From Streptomyces sp. NBC_00683 (GTDB lineage: Bacteria; Actinomycetota; Actinomycetes; Streptomycetales; Streptomycetaceae): a stretch of DNA of 64,000 nucleotides. Under the pieces are notes generated by a model. The model saw only the letters and a program-made list of their open reading frames with translations, was not told where the DNA came from and did no database searches. Shown here one piece after another: positions 51,069 to 59,360 of the stretch; within the stretch, counting starts at the first letter, position 1; the number at the start of each line of letters is the position of its first letter. Position numbers and translations under genes: made by a program. The stretch is from NCBI RefSeq assembly GCF_036226745.1, contig NZ_CP109013.1:3906001-3970000 (forward strand), given 5' to 3'.

Positions 51069-52469
51069 TCAGCGCGGGCCGAGGGTCCACCTGGGGCCGT
51101 TCGGGCTGTCCTCGATGACGAGGCCGGACTGGTTGAGCTGATCGCGGATGGCGTCGGCAGCCGGCCAGTCCTTGCGCTCGCGTGCCGACTGGCGCTGGTC
51201 CAGGACGAGGCGTACGAGGGTGTCGACGACTCCGTGGAGGTCCTCGCCGCGGTCGCTCTCGCCCGCCCAGTGCGGGTCGAGCGGGTCCAGGCCGAGGACT
51301 CCGAGCATGGCGCGCACCTCGGCGAGGCGGGCGACCGCTGCTTCCTTGTCGTCGGCGGCGAGGGCGGAGTTGCCCTGGCGGACGGTGGTGTGGACGATCG
51401 CGAGCGCCTGCGGGACGCCCAGGTCGTCGTCCATCGCCTCGGCGAACGCGGGCGGCACCTCGGCGGCCGGTGCGACCTCGCCCCCCGCCTTCTCGACGAC
51501 GCGCTGGACGAAGCCCTCGATCCGCGCGAACGCGGACTCGGCCTCCCTCAGTGCTTCCTCGCTGTACTCGATCATGGAGCGGTAGTGCGGGGTACCGAGG
51601 TAGTAGCGCAGGACGATGGGGCGCCACTGCTTGACCATCTCGCTGACCAGCACGGAGTTGCCGAGGGACTTCGACATCTTCTCGCCGGCGAGGGTGACCC
51701 AGCCGTTGTGCACCCAGTACTTCGCGAAGTCGTCGCCGAAGGCCTTGGCCTGGGCGATCTCGTTCTCGTGGTGCGGGAAGATCAGGTCGATGCCGCCGCC
51801 GTGGATGTCGAAGGCGCTGCCGAGGTACTTGTGCGCCATCGCGGAGCACTCCAGGTGCCACCCGGGGCGGCCGCGGCCCCAGGGCGTCTCCCAGCTGGGC
51901 TCGCCTGGCTTGGCCGACTTCCACATCGCGAAGTCGCGCTTGTCGCGCTTGCCGGTCTCGCCCTCGCCGGACGGCTGGCGCAGGTCGTCCAGGTCCTGGT
52001 TGGAGAGCTCGAGATATCCCTCGTACGAGCGCACGTCGAAGTAGACGTTGCCGTCGGCCTCGTAGGCGTGGCCGCGCTCGATGAGGCCGCGCATCATCTC
52101 GACCATCTCGGTGATGTGGCCGGTGGCGCGCGGTTCGTACGTGGGCGGGAGGCAGCCCAGGGCGTCGTAGCCGTCGTTGAACGCGCGCTCGTTCTCGTAG
52201 CCGATGGACCACCACGGGCGGCCCTGCTCGGCCGACTTCTTGATGATCTTGTCGTCGATGTCGGTGACATTCCGGATGAACGTCACGTCGTACCCGCGGT
52301 ATTCGAACCAGCGGCGCATGATGTCGAAGTTCAGTCCGGACCTGATGTGCCCGATGTGCGGGGCGGCCTGCACAGTCGCGCCACAGAGGTAGATCGAGAC
52401 ACAGCCCGCTGTGAGCGGGACGAAGTCACGGATCTGCCGGGCGTTGGTGTCATGCAGGCGAATAGTCAC
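51069..52469 (-). CDS. cysS: Cysteine-tRNA ligase
   Basis: A 466-residue class I synthetase. The HIGH signature is in APHIGHIRSGLNFDIMRRWF and KMSKS in GEKMSKSLGNSVLVSEMVKQ. The zinc-binding residues are seen in IYLCGATVQ, HLECSAM and the HHENEIAQAKAF stretch. The C-terminal DALR-like tail has KDWPAADAIRDQLNQSGLVI. ATG 52469 is the start. It charges tRNA-Cys in the cytosol. Position beside rlmB, ispF and ispD is the standard actinobacterial order. Confidence 0.97.
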   Translation of the reverse strand: MTIRLHDTNARQIRDFVPLTAGCVSIYLCGATVQAAPHIGHIRSGLNFDIMRRWFEYRGYDVTFIRNVTDIDDKIIKKSAEQGRPWWSIGYENERAFNDGYDALGCLPPTYEPRATGHITEMVEMMRGLIERGHAYEADGNVYFDVRSYEGYLELSNQDLDDLRQPSGEGETGKRDKRDFAMWKSAKPGEPSWETPWGRGRPGWHLECSAMAHKYLGSAFDIHGGGIDLIFPHHENEIAQAKAFGDDFAKYWVHNGWVTLAGEKMSKSLGNSVLVSEMVKQWRPIVLRYYLGTPHYRSMIEYSEEALREAESAFARIEGFVQRVVEKAGGEVAPAAEVPPAFAEAMDDDLGVPQALAIVHTTVRQGNSALAADDKEAAVARLAEVRAMLGVLGLDPLDPHWAGESDRGEDLHGVVDTLVRLVLDQRQSARERKDWPAADAIRDQLNQSGLVIEDSPNGPRWTLGPR

Positions 52470-52650
52470 CTCTCAAGGGTAGTGGGCCCGCACCAGTGCC
52501 CAGCGCCCCCTGTGGAAAACGTGTCACAACTAATCCGCGACCGTGCTCTCCGGCGCCGTCGGAAGCGTTCCGCAGGGCGGGTCGCGGGGTGCCGGGAGCG
52601 TGCCGGTGGCGGCGCTGCCCATGAGGACGGCAGGAGGCCCGGGTGCCCGG

Positions 52651-53160
52651 TCAGCCGGTGCGGTAGACGAGGGCCGTCGCGATGCCCGCGATGCCTTCGC
52701 CGCGGCCGGTGAATCCGAGACCGTCGGAGGTCGCGGCGGACAGCGAGACCGGAGCGCCGACCGCGTCGGACAGCACCTTCTGGGCCTCGTCGCGACGCTT
52801 GCCGATCTTCGGGCGGAGGCCTACGACCTGCACGGCGACGTTCCCGATGCCGAAGCCCTCTGACCGCACGATCCGCGCCGCCTCGGTGAGGAGCGTGACA
52901 CCGGAGGCTCCCGACCACTCGGGCCGGCCGGTGCCGAAGTGCTGTCCGAGATCGCCGAGCCCGGCCGCCGAGAACAGGGCGTTGCACGCGGCGTGCGCGA
53001 CGACGTCGGCATCGGAGTGCCCGGCCAGGCCGGGTCCTTCGCCCTCCCAGAGGAGCCCCGCGCACCAGAGCTCACGGCCCTCCTCGAACGCGTGGATGTC
53101 CGTACCGATACCGACGAGCGGGATCAGGGGCACCGGCTGCTTCGCCGCTTCAGAATCCAT
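52651..53160 (-). CDS. ispF: 2-C-methyl-D-erythritol 2,4-cyclodiphosphate synthase
   Basis: A 169-residue enzyme of the MEP isoprenoid pathway that cyclises CDP-ME 2-phosphate. The zinc-binding DxH is in GIGTDIHAF, with the third ligand His in [20 protein letters not shown] and the substrate contacts [15 protein letters not shown]. It normally acts as a trimer. The start overlaps the end of ispD by 11 bp, so both are translated together. Confidence 0.95.
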   Translation of the reverse strand: MDSEAAKQPVPLIPLVGIGTDIHAFEEGRELWCAGLLWEGEGPGLAGHSDADVVAHAACNALFSAAGLGDLGQHFGTGRPEWSGASGVTLLTEAARIVRSEGFGIGNVAVQVVGLRPKIGKRRDEAQKVLSDAVGAPVSLSAATSDGLGFTGRGEGIAGIATALVYRTG

Positions 53161-53914
53161 CGTTCGCCCTCCGGCGTGCGAGAACGGCCTCGGCGAGGAC
53201 GAGATCCAGGGGCCTGGTCACCTTGAATGCCTCTTCGTGCCCGGGTACGACGACGACGGGCGCGCCGAGCTGCTCCACCATGCCCGCGTCGTCGGTGGCG
53301 CCGTCACCGTCGACCGCCACGGCGCGGTGGGCCCGCACGAGCGTGTCCCGGTCGAAGCCCTGGGGTGTCTGGACGGCACGCAGCCTGGCGCGTACGGGGG
53401 TCGACAGGACCGGCTCGGGCTCGCCCGGCGTGCCGGGTTCGACCTCCTTGACGGTGTCGGCGAGCGGCAGGGCCGGTACGACGGCGGGAGCCCCGTCCCG
53501 TACGGCTTCGACGACCGCGTCCACGGTGTCGACGGGCACGAGGGGCCTGGCGGCGTCGTGGACGAGGACGACGGAGATGTCGTCGGGGAGCGCGTCGAGT
53601 CCGAGCTGAACGGACTCCTGGCGTGTCGCACCGCCCGGGACGACCAGGTAGTCGGTGCGCTCGGGCAGGGCGTGCTCGTCGATGAGGTTCTTGACGTCGG
53701 GCGCGCCATCCGGCGGCGCGACCACGACGACGAGCGAGACCGCGCGGGACGCGGCCATGGCCCGTACGGCGTGGATCAGCATGGGTGTCCCGCTGAGAGC
53801 GCGGAGCGCCTTGGGGGCCCCGGGGCCGAGCCGGACGCCGCGGCCGGCTGCGGGAATCACCGCTGCGGTGCGGGAGGGGCGCGGTTCAGCAGGCGTCGGG
53901 GACATCGGTGACAT
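53150..53914 (-). CDS. ispD: 2-C-methyl-D-erythritol 4-phosphate cytidylyltransferase
   Basis: A 254-residue nucleotidyltransferase making CDP-ME in the MEP pathway. [20 protein letters not shown] is the CTP-binding signature, [12 protein letters not shown] the conserved substrate loop and [12 protein letters not shown] the C-terminal family block. ATG 53914 has GGAG eight bases upstream; the long open frame beyond it (with Arg/Pro-rich, non-family sequence) is not part of the protein. It probably shares a transcript with ispF. Confidence 0.95.
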   Translation of the reverse strand: MSPMSPTPAEPRPSRTAAVIPAAGRGVRLGPGAPKALRALSGTPMLIHAVRAMAASRAVSLVVVVAPPDGAPDVKNLIDEHALPERTDYLVVPGGATRQESVQLGLDALPDDISVVLVHDAARPLVPVDTVDAVVEAVRDGAPAVVPALPLADTVKEVEPGTPGEPEPVLSTPVRARLRAVQTPQGFDRDTLVRAHRAVAVDGDGATDDAGMVEQLGAPVVVVPGHEEAFKVTRPLDLVLAEAVLARRRANDGF

Positions 53915-54185
53915 CGGTTGCACTCCGAAGCTTCGGCAGGTTTGTTTCCACGGCCGACATGGGTATGGCCACAGCGAGCCGGGCGCGACGCCTTGACTTG
54001 ACCGGGACCCCTTCCGTGACCCCTGGTCGGGCAAGCCGCAGCGGGGGCTCGTCTGTGGTTGAGGGGGATGGCGCCGGTAGTGGATCCGACGGGATCCGAA
54101 CATGCCGCAGCGCCCGACGACTTACCGTGAAGGACGGTTCGTCAGCGGGCACCGCGGCACATTCTTGCGACCGGTGTGATCCGGT

Positions 54186-54668
54186 TCAGGACGCGAGGAC
54201 CTCGTCGAGCAGAGCCTCGGCCTTGTCCTCGTTCGTGTTCTCCGCGAGAGCAAGCTCGCTCACCAGAATCTGGCGGGCCTTGGCGAGCATGCGCTTCTCA
54301 CCTGCGGAGAGTCCGCGCTCACGCTCACGACGCCACAGGTCGCGAACGACTTCGGCGACCTTGATGACATCGCCGGAGGCGAGCTTCTCGAGATTTGCCT
54401 TGTAGCGTCGGGACCAGTTCGTCGGCTCTTCGGCGTACGGCGCGCGCAGCACCTCGAAGACCCGGTCCAGCCCTTCCTGCCCGACTACGTCACGCACACC
54501 GACGAACTCCGCATTGTCCGCCGGCACACGAACAGTCAAGTCGCCCTGGGCGACCTTGAGCACCAAGTAGGTCTTGTCCACGCCTTTGATCTGGCGAGTT
54601 TCGATAGCCTCGATCAGCGCGGCCCCGTGATGGGGATAGACCACGGTGTCGCCAACCTTGAACGTCAT
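54186..54668 (-). CDS. carD: CarD/CdnL-type RNA polymerase-binding transcription factor
   Basis: A 160-residue global regulator that binds the RNA polymerase beta subunit and stabilises open complexes at vegetative promoters. The N-terminal Tudor-like domain is [20 protein letters not shown] through [20 protein letters not shown]; the C-terminal helical DNA-binding part has the conserved Trp ([40 protein letters not shown]). Start ATG 54668 is canonical. It lies 271 bp upstream of ispD on the same strand with a 620-bp promoter region in front of it. Confidence 0.95.
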   Translation of the reverse strand: MTFKVGDTVVYPHHGAALIEAIETRQIKGVDKTYLVLKVAQGDLTVRVPADNAEFVGVRDVVGQEGLDRVFEVLRAPYAEEPTNWSRRYKANLEKLASGDVIKVAEVVRDLWRRERERGLSAGEKRMLAKARQILVSELALAENTNEDKAEALLDEVLAS

Positions 54669-55292
54669 GTGACAGGTACCCCTTCCGTGGCTATCCAGAG
54701 TAACACGAGAACTGCTTCTCCTGAATGGCGTTTTCGCAGGTCAGGGCATATCTCGGGGCTTGACAACAGCAACACGAACGTGCTGCGGAAGGCTTCCGGA
54801 AGGCGATATTCGCAGGTCGGAGCAGGCGCGCGGGCGAGCCGAAACGCGCGCGTCACACGGACCGGAAGCCCTCCGGAAGTGACTGAACGTCCCGTTTTGC
54901 CGGATTCTGGATGGCGATCTTTCCGCGCTCCGTTCGGGCGTCGATCACCCGTACGAGTCTTTGAGTCGATGGTCAATGAAATTGATCAACGGCCGGCCAC
55001 CGGGTGGATTATGGGTATGGAATGCGCCATCACCAGGGAAATTGATCACCGGCCGCCCGCGGCGCGATCACCCGGGTTTTGTGAACGCTGTGCGAAACGG
55101 CGCGATCGCTGCGCGATCGGGAGCCGCGCCCGTGCCGTACGGCCATAGGGGGCGGGTCGGGTGCGGGCGCGGGACGGTGGCTCGGTAACCTGAGCCCGCT
55201 GACACACACTTAGGGCGGCTTCACCCCGCTCGGCCTTCCTGTCCGCAGAGTCCGAAGTCCGCAGTCCGAACGTTCAAGGAGTTGCCGCCGCC
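54669..55292. other. Repeat-rich intergenic region between carD and the lipoprotein gene
   Basis: About 620 bp without a convincing gene; open frames are short and basic. It holds an 18-bp near-perfect direct repeat (54978-54995 and 55038-55055, GAAATTGATCAMCGGCCG, one mismatch), two copies of TTCGCAGGTC (near 54731 and 54812) and several palindromic gcgatcgc-type segments around 55,100-55,125. It should contain the divergent promoters of carD and the lipoprotein gene. The repeats may be operator sites. Confidence 0.5.
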
Positions 55293-55964
55293 GTGAGCCG
55301 CAGCCTTCGACACGGCGCCCTCGCCGCCACTGCCCTCGTGTTCTCCATCGCCTCGTTGTCCGCGTGCAGTGCGGGCAACAACGCGGAGACGCTCAAGGTC
55401 AGGCCGGACAACGCAGCCACCGCTGTCGACCACATCAAGATCCAGAACGCGAACGTCATCACTCAGCCCGGGCACGAGACGGAGGGTCCGGCCGCCGTCA
55501 CCGCCACGCTGTTCAACAACGGCCCCGGCAGCGAGGTCCTGGAAGCGATCACGCTGCCCGGCACCAGCGCCACCGTGGAACTGCGCGCCGCCAAGGGCAA
55601 GGGACCGGTCGTCATCCCGTCCGGCGGACGGGTCATCCTGGGCGGCAAGGGCAACGCCTCCGCCGTGATCGAGGACGGCAGCCAGGTCGGGCAGGACGGC
55701 GGCGTACAGCAGGTCGTCTTCCAGTTCAGCGAGACCGGTGACATCGGGCTCGGCTCCATGATCGTTCCGGCATCCGGCTTCTTCAAGGACTTCGGCCCGA
55801 GCACGGCGCCGTCGCCGAAGCCCACCCCGAAGCCCTCGGAGGACGCCTCCGAGACGCCGGGCGAGCCGACGGGCACCCCGTCGGGTTCGGCGTCGGAGGG
55901 GGCGACCTCCGAGCCGGAGAGCGGCTCCGCCACGCCGACGGGCGAGGCGTCCGCCGACCACTGA
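55293..55964 (+). CDS. DUF461-like lipoprotein
   Basis: A 223-residue exported protein. The signal MSRSLRHGALAATALVFSIA ends in the lipobox LSACS (Cys about 28). The mature domain (about 45-165) has the beta-rich pattern of the copper-chaperone/DUF461 group (VELRAAKGKGPVVIPSGGRV, VQQVVFQFSETGDIGLG), but lacks obvious Met/His copper ligands, so copper binding is doubtful. The C-terminal tail is Pro/Ser/Glu-rich (PKPTPKPSEDASETPGEPTG). GTG 55293 is the start. It is convergent with phoP across a terminator. Confidence 0.78.
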   Translation: MSRSLRHGALAATALVFSIASLSACSAGNNAETLKVRPDNAATAVDHIKIQNANVITQPGHETEGPAAVTATLFNNGPGSEVLEAITLPGTSATVELRAAKGKGPVVIPSGGRVILGGKGNASAVIEDGSQVGQDGGVQQVVFQFSETGDIGLGSMIVPASGFFKDFGPSTAPSPKPTPKPSEDASETPGEPTGTPSGSASEGATSEPESGSATPTGEASADH

Positions 55965-55977
55965 CCCACGCGTGAAG

Positions 55978-56010
55978 AAGGGGCGTCTCCGGCCGGGAGA
56001 CGCCCCTTTT
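55978..56010. terminator. Terminator between the lipoprotein gene and phoP
   Basis: A perfect 13-bp stem (55978-55990, 55996-56008) with a 5-nt loop followed by TT, well placed to stop both convergent transcripts. Confidence 0.88.
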
Positions 56011-56129
56011 CATGCGACTGGCAATGCGGCTGGGACTGCGGCTGCGGCTACCACGGCCGCTGCCTCTGCGGCAGCCCGTACGGCCGGACGTGTTTCCGGC
56101 GTCAATGCGGCGCCGCCTCGTTCACCGGT

Positions 56130-56810
56130 TTACGGCTCGAACTTGTAGCCCAGGCCCCGCACCGTCACCAGGTACCGCGGCGCTCCCGGGTCCGGCTCGA
56201 TCTTGGCGCGGAGTCGCTTCACGTGGACGTCGAGGGTCTTGGTGTCGCCCACGTAGTCCGCACCCCAGACCCGGTCGATCAGCTGCATGCGCGTCAGGAC
56301 GCGGCCCGCGTTGCGCAGCAGCATCTCCAGGAGGTCGAACTCCTTCAGCGGGAGGTCGACCTTGCCGCCGGAGACGGTGACGACGTGACGGTCCACGTCC
56401 ATCCGCACCGGACCGGCCTCCAGGGCGGCCGGGGTGACCTCCTCCGGCTCCCCGCGGCGGCGCAGGACCGCGCGGATGCGGGCCACCAGCTCCCGCGAGG
56501 AGAAGGGCTTGGTCACATAGTCGTCGGCTCCTATTTCCAGGCCCACGACCTTGTCGATCTCGCTGTCCTTGGCGGTGACCATGATCACCGGAACGTTGGA
56601 CTTCACCCGCAGCTGCCGGCAGACCTCCGTGCCGGGCAGCCCGGGCAGCATCAGGTCCAGCAGGACGAGGTCGGCGCCGTTGCGCTCGAACTCGTCGAGA
56701 CCGTCGGGGCCGGTGGCCGCGATGGCGACCTCGAAGCCTTCCTTGCGGAGCATGTAGGACAGGGCGTCGCTGAAGGATTCCTCATCCTCGACGACAAGCA
56801 CTCGGGTCAC
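56130..56810 (-). CDS. phoP: Phosphate response regulator PhoP
   Basis: A 226-residue OmpR-family regulator, the master regulator of phosphate limitation in Streptomyces and an antibiotic-production switch. The receiver has VLVVEDEESFSDALSYMLRK, phospho-acceptor LVLLDLMLPGLPGTEV, and VTAKDSEIDKVVGLEIGADD. The winged-helix DNA-binding domain includes LPLKEFDLLEMLLRNAGRVL and DVHVKRLRAKIEPDPGAPRY. GTG 56810 overlaps the phoR stop by four bases (GTGA), so the pair is translationally coupled. Confidence 0.96.
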   Translation of the reverse strand: MTRVLVVEDEESFSDALSYMLRKEGFEVAIAATGPDGLDEFERNGADLVLLDLMLPGLPGTEVCRQLRVKSNVPVIMVTAKDSEIDKVVGLEIGADDYVTKPFSSRELVARIRAVLRRRGEPEEVTPAALEAGPVRMDVDRHVVTVSGGKVDLPLKEFDLLEMLLRNAGRVLTRMQLIDRVWGADYVGDTKTLDVHVKRLRAKIEPDPGAPRYLVTVRGLGYKFEP

Positions 56811-58078
56811 GGAAGAGCCTCCGGGGCAGGAAATGGTTCAAAAGTGTCGGTCTCGTACGGCCCCTCGTCCTCAACGGGGTGACCGTTGACGATGAGCGGT
56901 CCGCCGGTGGTGCGCCCCCGTACGACGCCCGACTCGGGCAGTCGCAGGGTGAAGGTGGAGCCCTGGCCCTCAGAGCTCCAGACGGTGACCTCCCCGCCGT
57001 GCGAGGCGGCCACATGCTTGACGATGGCGAGGCCGAGACCGGTGCCACCAGTGGCCCGGGAGCGGGCCGGGTCGACGCGGTAGAACCGCTCGAACACCCG
57101 CTCGCGGTCCTTCTCGGAGATGCCGATGCCCTGGTCGGTCACGGCTATCTCGATCAGATCCCCGCCCGGTGCGACCAGCCGCCGGGCAGCGATGCCGACG
57201 CGGGTGCGGGCGGGGCTGTAGTTGACGGCATTCTCCACGAGATTGCCGAGCGCGGCGGCGAGCTGACCGCGGTTTCCCCAGACGAAGAGGTCCGCCGTAC
57301 CGCCCGAGGCCATGGTGATCTGCTTGGAGCCCGCCTGCTGGCGGCACCGGTCGATGGCTTCGGCGACCAGTTCTTCCACCCGAACGGGTTCGGCGTCCTC
57401 GAGCGGATCGTCGTTCTGGACCCGGGAGAGGTCGATGAGCTCCTGTACGAGGTTGGTCAGCCGGGTCGCCTCGATCTGCATGCGCCCGGCGAACCGCTCC
57501 ACCGCCTCCGGGTCGTCGGAAGCGTCCATGACGGCCTCGGAGAGCAGCGAGAGCGCGCCGACCGGGGTCTTGAGCTCATGGCTGACGTTGGCGACGAAGT
57601 CGCGCCGTACCGCTTCTATGCGACGGGCCTCGGTGAGGTCCTCGACCAGCAGCAGCACCAGCCGGGAACCCAGCGGAGCGACCCGGGCCGAGACGGCGAG
57701 CGCCTCGCCCCGCCCCGTACCGCGCCGTGGGAGGTCGAGCTCGACCTGTCGTATCTCACCGTCGCGCCTGGTGTCCCTGGCCATGTGGAGCATCGCCTCG
57801 ACCGACAGGCGCCCGCCCCTGACCAGGCCCAGCGCATACGCGGCGGAGCTGGCCTTGACGACGCTGTCGCTCTCGTCGAGCACGACGGCCGAGGAGCTGA
57901 GCACGGAGAGGACCGTGTCCACCCCGGGGGGCAGCGCGGCGTTGCTGTCGGGCCGCAGGGACGTACGCGTGGGCTGCCTCTGCTCGCGTTCGCTCCAGCG
58001 GAACGCCAGCATCGCGATGACACCGGTGCACAACCCGGCTATCGCGGCAGCTGCGGCGACTGCCGCGTTCACGTCCAT
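56807..58078 (-). CDS. phoR: Phosphate sensor kinase PhoR
   Basis: A 423-residue membrane sensor kinase. One N-terminal transmembrane helix (AVAAAAAIAGLCTGVIAMLA) is followed by a PAS-like region (VLSSSAVVLDESDSVVKASS), then HisKA with the phospho-acceptor His in FVANVSHELKTPVGALSLLS and a HATPase domain (LGNLVENAVNYSPA, TDQGIGISEKDRERVFERFY, GGTGLGLAIVKHVAASHGGE). It phosphorylates PhoP under low phosphate. It is divergent from phoU over a region holding a PHO box. Confidence 0.95.
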   Translation of the reverse strand: MDVNAAVAAAAAIAGLCTGVIAMLAFRWSEREQRQPTRTSLRPDSNAALPPGVDTVLSVLSSSAVVLDESDSVVKASSAAYALGLVRGGRLSVEAMLHMARDTRRDGEIRQVELDLPRRGTGRGEALAVSARVAPLGSRLVLLLVEDLTEARRIEAVRRDFVANVSHELKTPVGALSLLSEAVMDASDDPEAVERFAGRMQIEATRLTNLVQELIDLSRVQNDDPLEDAEPVRVEELVAEAIDRCRQQAGSKQITMASGGTADLFVWGNRGQLAAALGNLVENAVNYSPARTRVGIAARRLVAPGGDLIEIAVTDQGIGISEKDRERVFERFYRVDPARSRATGGTGLGLAIVKHVAASHGGEVTVWSSEGQGSTFTLRLPESGVVRGRTTGGPLIVNGHPVEDEGPYETDTFEPFPAPEALP

Positions 58079-58151
58079 GCTTCAAGGTTATGCGGGTGCG
58101 TCGGGTCTCTCCCAGCCATCCGGGTGCCTTCTCGAACACTCGTCGCCCAGA

Positions 58152-58184
58152 GTTCACCGAGGAGAAAGTGCCGGTTCACTTCGG
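58152..58184 (+). promoter_or_regulatory. PHO box in the phoR-phoU intergenic region
   Basis: GTTCACCGAGG (58152-58162) and GTTCACTTCGG (58174-58184) are two 11-bp direct-repeat units in phase, separated by a degenerate middle unit (58163-58173). This is the architecture of PhoP-binding PHO boxes in Streptomyces (consensus near GTTCACCNNCG per unit), and PhoP autoregulation at this divergent promoter is established in S. coelicolor. Confidence 0.85.
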
Positions 58185-58276
58185 GGGCCGGATCCCGACT
58201 CGTTGTGCCCCCACCGTGGGAGCGTGGGGGTCAGCCCAGAGACCCCGGCTCAGTAAGGATCTGGAGAGGGACTTCC

Positions 58277-58954
58277 ATGCGCGACGCTTACCACGAGGAA
58301 CTCGATTCGATCGGCGAAGGCCTGGTCGAGATGGCCCGGCTCGTCGGCTCGGCGATCGGCCGGGCTACGACGTCCATGCTCGACGCCGATCTCAAGCTCG
58401 CCGAGACCGTGATCGCCGCGGACCAGAAGGTCGACGACCTGCAGCACGATCTGGAGGCACGGGCCATCGCGCTGCTGGCACGCCAGCAGCCGGTCGCGAC
58501 CGATCTGCGGATCGTGGTCACCTCGCTGCGGATGAGCGCGGACCTGGAGCGCTCGGGCGACCTCGCCCAGCACGTCGCCAAGCTGGCCCGGCTGCGCTTC
58601 CCCAATTCCGCCGTGCCGCACGACCTGCACGCCACCATCCTGGAGATGGGACAGCTCGCGCAGCGGCTGATGGCGAAGGCCGCCGAGGTCATCATCACGA
58701 AGGACGTCGACCTGGCGCTCCAGCTGGAGCAGGACGACGACGAGATGGACCTGCTGCACCGAACGCTGTTCCAGCACCTGATGGACGACCGCTGGAAGCA
58801 CGGCATCGAGACGGCCGTCGACGTGACGCTGCTCGGCCGCTACTACGAGCGCTTCGCCGACCACGCCGTGTCGGTCGCCAAGCGCGTCGTCTACCTGGTG
58901 ACGGGTGAGCACGCGGACGAAATCCAGACGTCCACGCCGGTGGAAGGGGCGTAG
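58277..58954 (+). CDS. phoU: Phosphate signalling regulator PhoU
   Basis: A 225-residue all-helical protein with two PhoU repeats, each a three-helix bundle binding metal clusters: DSIGEGLVEMARLVGSAIGR in the first and HATILEMGQLAQRLMAKAAE in the second, with conserved acidic ends (ERSGDLAQHVAKLA, YYERFADHAVSVAKRV). It links the Pst transporter to PhoR and represses the Pho response when phosphate is sufficient. ATG 58277 has GGAGAGGG upstream. It is divergent from phoR under the PHO box. Confidence 0.95.
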   Translation: MRDAYHEELDSIGEGLVEMARLVGSAIGRATTSMLDADLKLAETVIAADQKVDDLQHDLEARAIALLARQQPVATDLRIVVTSLRMSADLERSGDLAQHVAKLARLRFPNSAVPHDLHATILEMGQLAQRLMAKAAEVIITKDVDLALQLEQDDDEMDLLHRTLFQHLMDDRWKHGIETAVDVTLLGRYYERFADHAVSVAKRVVYLVTGEHADEIQTSTPVEGA

Positions 58955-59144
58955 GGGCGCGGAACGCGCGCGGTCGCACGTTTGTCCCCGCGCGCGTGCG
59001 CCGTTGATGCGCCCGCCGGGGTGGGCATGCAATGGGGGCGGGGGCGGCACGCCATGCCGTATGCCCCCGTCGTGCACAGCTGTCGTACGAGGGCTCACAG
59101 GCAGCTGTCGTACGCCGCCGAGTCGTACCCCCCGAGGAGGGACC

Positions 59145-59294
59145 ATGGCCGATTCGCCCATGACCGAACCCCAGCAGGAGACCCCGACCGAAGTGGTGCA
59201 GCTGACCGTGCTCGGAGCCTGCGGATGCGGCTCGGGCTGCGGGTGCGGCTGCCAGTCCGGCGCGCCGTGCCAGTGCGGCGGCTGCTCCGGCTGA
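59145..59294 (+). CDS. Small cysteine-rich protein, metallothionein-like
   Basis: A 49-residue protein: an acidic N-terminus (MADSPMTEPQQETPTEVVQL) then TVLGACGCGSGCGCGCQSGA and PCQCGGCSG. Eight cysteines fall in the last 24 residues, mostly as C-x-C and C-x(3)-C pairs, the pattern of metal-thiolate cluster proteins. AGGAGGGACC before ATG 59145 is a strong ribosome site and supports expression. It is too short for most gene finders. Its place after phoU may allow phosphate or metal-linked control; metal binding is inferred. Confidence 0.75.
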   Translation: MADSPMTEPQQETPTEVVQLTVLGACGCGSGCGCGCQSGAPCQCGGCSG

Positions 59295-59311
59295 CCGGGC
59301 AGATACGAAGG

Positions 59312-59345
59312 TGCCCCGCAGCGGACGCGTGTCCGCGGCGGGGCA
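59312..59345. terminator. Terminator between convergent genes
   Basis: A stem of 14 pairs with one mismatch (59312-59326, 59331-59345) and a 4-nt loop lies between the small Cys-rich gene and the MFS gene and could serve both strands. Confidence 0.75.
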
Positions 59346-59360
59346 TCGCCACGCCCCCGG

